Source of the DNA: Candidatus Nanoarchaeia archaeon
GTDB taxonomy: Archaea; Nanobdellota; Nanobdellia; Tiddalikarchaeales; Tiddalikarchaeaceae
Direction of reading: 5' to 3'
Assembly: GCA_028704265.1 (NCBI GenBank)
Contig: JAQVLH010000061.1
Span: 1-6,539, forward strand
Length of the DNA stretch: 6,539 nucleotides
The notes under the pieces were generated by a model, which saw only the letters and a program-made list of their open reading frames with translations, was not told the DNA's origin and made no database searches. Made by a program: the position numbers and the translations under genes. This document shows positions 5,856 to 6,539 of this stretch, piece by piece (positions within the stretch are counted from its first letter, which is position 1; each line of letters begins with the position of its first letter).

Positions 5856-6539
5856 ATGGCTAAAACTCGAAATCAAATAACTACTAAAGAATGGATATTA
5901 GTTGCAAGTGCAGCAATTAGCACTTTATTAGTTCTTGGATATTTCATATTATTCCAATTTCAGGCAATAAGTGCAGCATATTTAGGGGTTTTAATTATTT
6001 CAGTAATGCTTTTCCCTTTTTCTTTTTATGAATATTCTGTTAATTCAAAGATTACAATAATGGAAGAGCAGTTTCCAATGTTTTTGAAAGATTTAGCTGA
6101 CAACCTGAAAGCAGGACTTAGCATTTCTGATTCTGTAAGAACAGTTTCAAAAAACGATTACAGAGCTTTTAATGTAGAGGTAAGAAAATTAAGCAATCAA
6201 ATGAGTTGGGGAGTAAGTTTTGAAAAATCAATAGAGGATGTAATGAAAAGGCTTAAGAATTCAGTTTATATTTCAAGAGGTTTCGCAATCCTTCTTCAGG
6301 CTTTTAAAAGCGGAGGAGACATTAGTCCAATTATGAACAGCGTTGCAGATTCAACTCTTCTTCTTCAAAATGTTCAAAAAGATCAAGAAAATCAGATGAT
6401 GCAGCAAGTAAGCATTATTTATATGATTCAGCTTGTATTCATTGGAATAATTATAATACTATTCAAAGTTTTAGTTCCAATAACTACTAGCGGAGCTTTT
6501 TCAATGGGTGGCTTAAGTTCAGCAATGGGAACCGGAGGA
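5856..6539 (+). CDS. Type II secretion system F family membrane platform protein, second copy (3' end cut by window)
   Basis: The frame runs 228 codons from ATG to the window edge with no stop. The protein starts MAKTRNQITTKEW and has membrane helices at about 13-33, 38-58 and 184-209; a fourth is expected beyond the edge. The cytoplasmic T2SSF domain (about 70-180) shows EEQFPMFLKDLADNLKAGLS (70-89), then SISDSVRTVSK, SWGVSFEKSIEDVMKR and FKSGGDISPIM, a closer match to the family consensus than the first copy. It is probably the TadC/FlaJ-like partner of the upstream gene. The start is supported by the SD at 5843-5847 and by the five-base spacing from the upstream stop. After the third helix the chain is Gly/Ser-rich (SGAFSMGGLSSAMGTGG), probably a loop outside the membrane. 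About a third of the protein may be missing. Confidence 0.88.
   Translation, partial: MAKTRNQITTKEWILVASAAISTLLVLGYFILFQFQAISAAYLGVLIISVMLFPFSFYEYSVNSKITIMEEQFPMFLKDLADNLKAGLSISDSVRTVSKNDYRAFNVEVRKLSNQMSWGVSFEKSIEDVMKRLKNSVYISRGFAILLQAFKSGGDISPIMNSVADSTLLLQNVQKDQENQMMQQVSIIYMIQLVFIGIIIILFKVLVPITTSGAFSMGGLSSAMGTGG

Overview
The window looks like a piece of an AT-rich archaeal genome, most likely from a small-genome lineage such as the Woesearchaeota/Pacearchaeota-type DPANN archaea. The lineage is an inference. The archaeal reading rests on four things: A/T-rich TATA-like boxes placed about 28 bases before ATG codons that lack a ribosome binding site (leaderless transcripts), a regulator resembling the archaeal COG1709-type family, a FlaI/TadA-like secretion ATPase with paired FlaJ/TadC-like membrane proteins, and an archaeal-style intein.

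Layout. Bases 1-3274 hold a type II/IV secretion (type IV pilus-like) ATPase, probably cut at its 5' end, carrying a 435-residue intein with a LAGLIDADG homing endonuclease. The intein sits immediately before the ATPase's conserved TGH...H (His-box) motif, so the ATPase should be inactive until the intein splices out. Bases 3329-4036 encode a helix-turn-helix regulator with its own promoter. Bases 4142-4864, on the minus strand, encode a PlsC-type acyltransferase with all four catalytic blocks. Bases 4970-5851 and 5856-6539 (open at the 3' end) encode two successive T2SSF-domain membrane proteins. Gene-free gaps are short: 54 bases (3275-3328, T-run and promoter), 105 bases (4037-4141, a large inverted repeat between convergent genes) and 105 bases (4865-4969, a divergent promoter region).

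How the genes fit together. The ATPase and the two F-family proteins are the motor and platform of an archaeal pilus or secretion machine, in the order ATPase, F1, F2 as in Tad-like systems. The regulator and the acyltransferase interrupt that order, and nothing in their sequences ties them to the pilus. The two F genes form an operon: the first has a leaderless-type promoter, and the second has a Shine-Dalgarno inside the end of the first.

Most notable are the intein (Ser1/Thr+1 junctions, both LAGLIDADG motifs with their acidic residues, and a probable extra DNA-binding region) and the 102-base inverted-repeat structure at 4035-4136. I see no CRISPR array, rRNA, tRNA or transposase, and no evidence for a wholly new multi-gene system.
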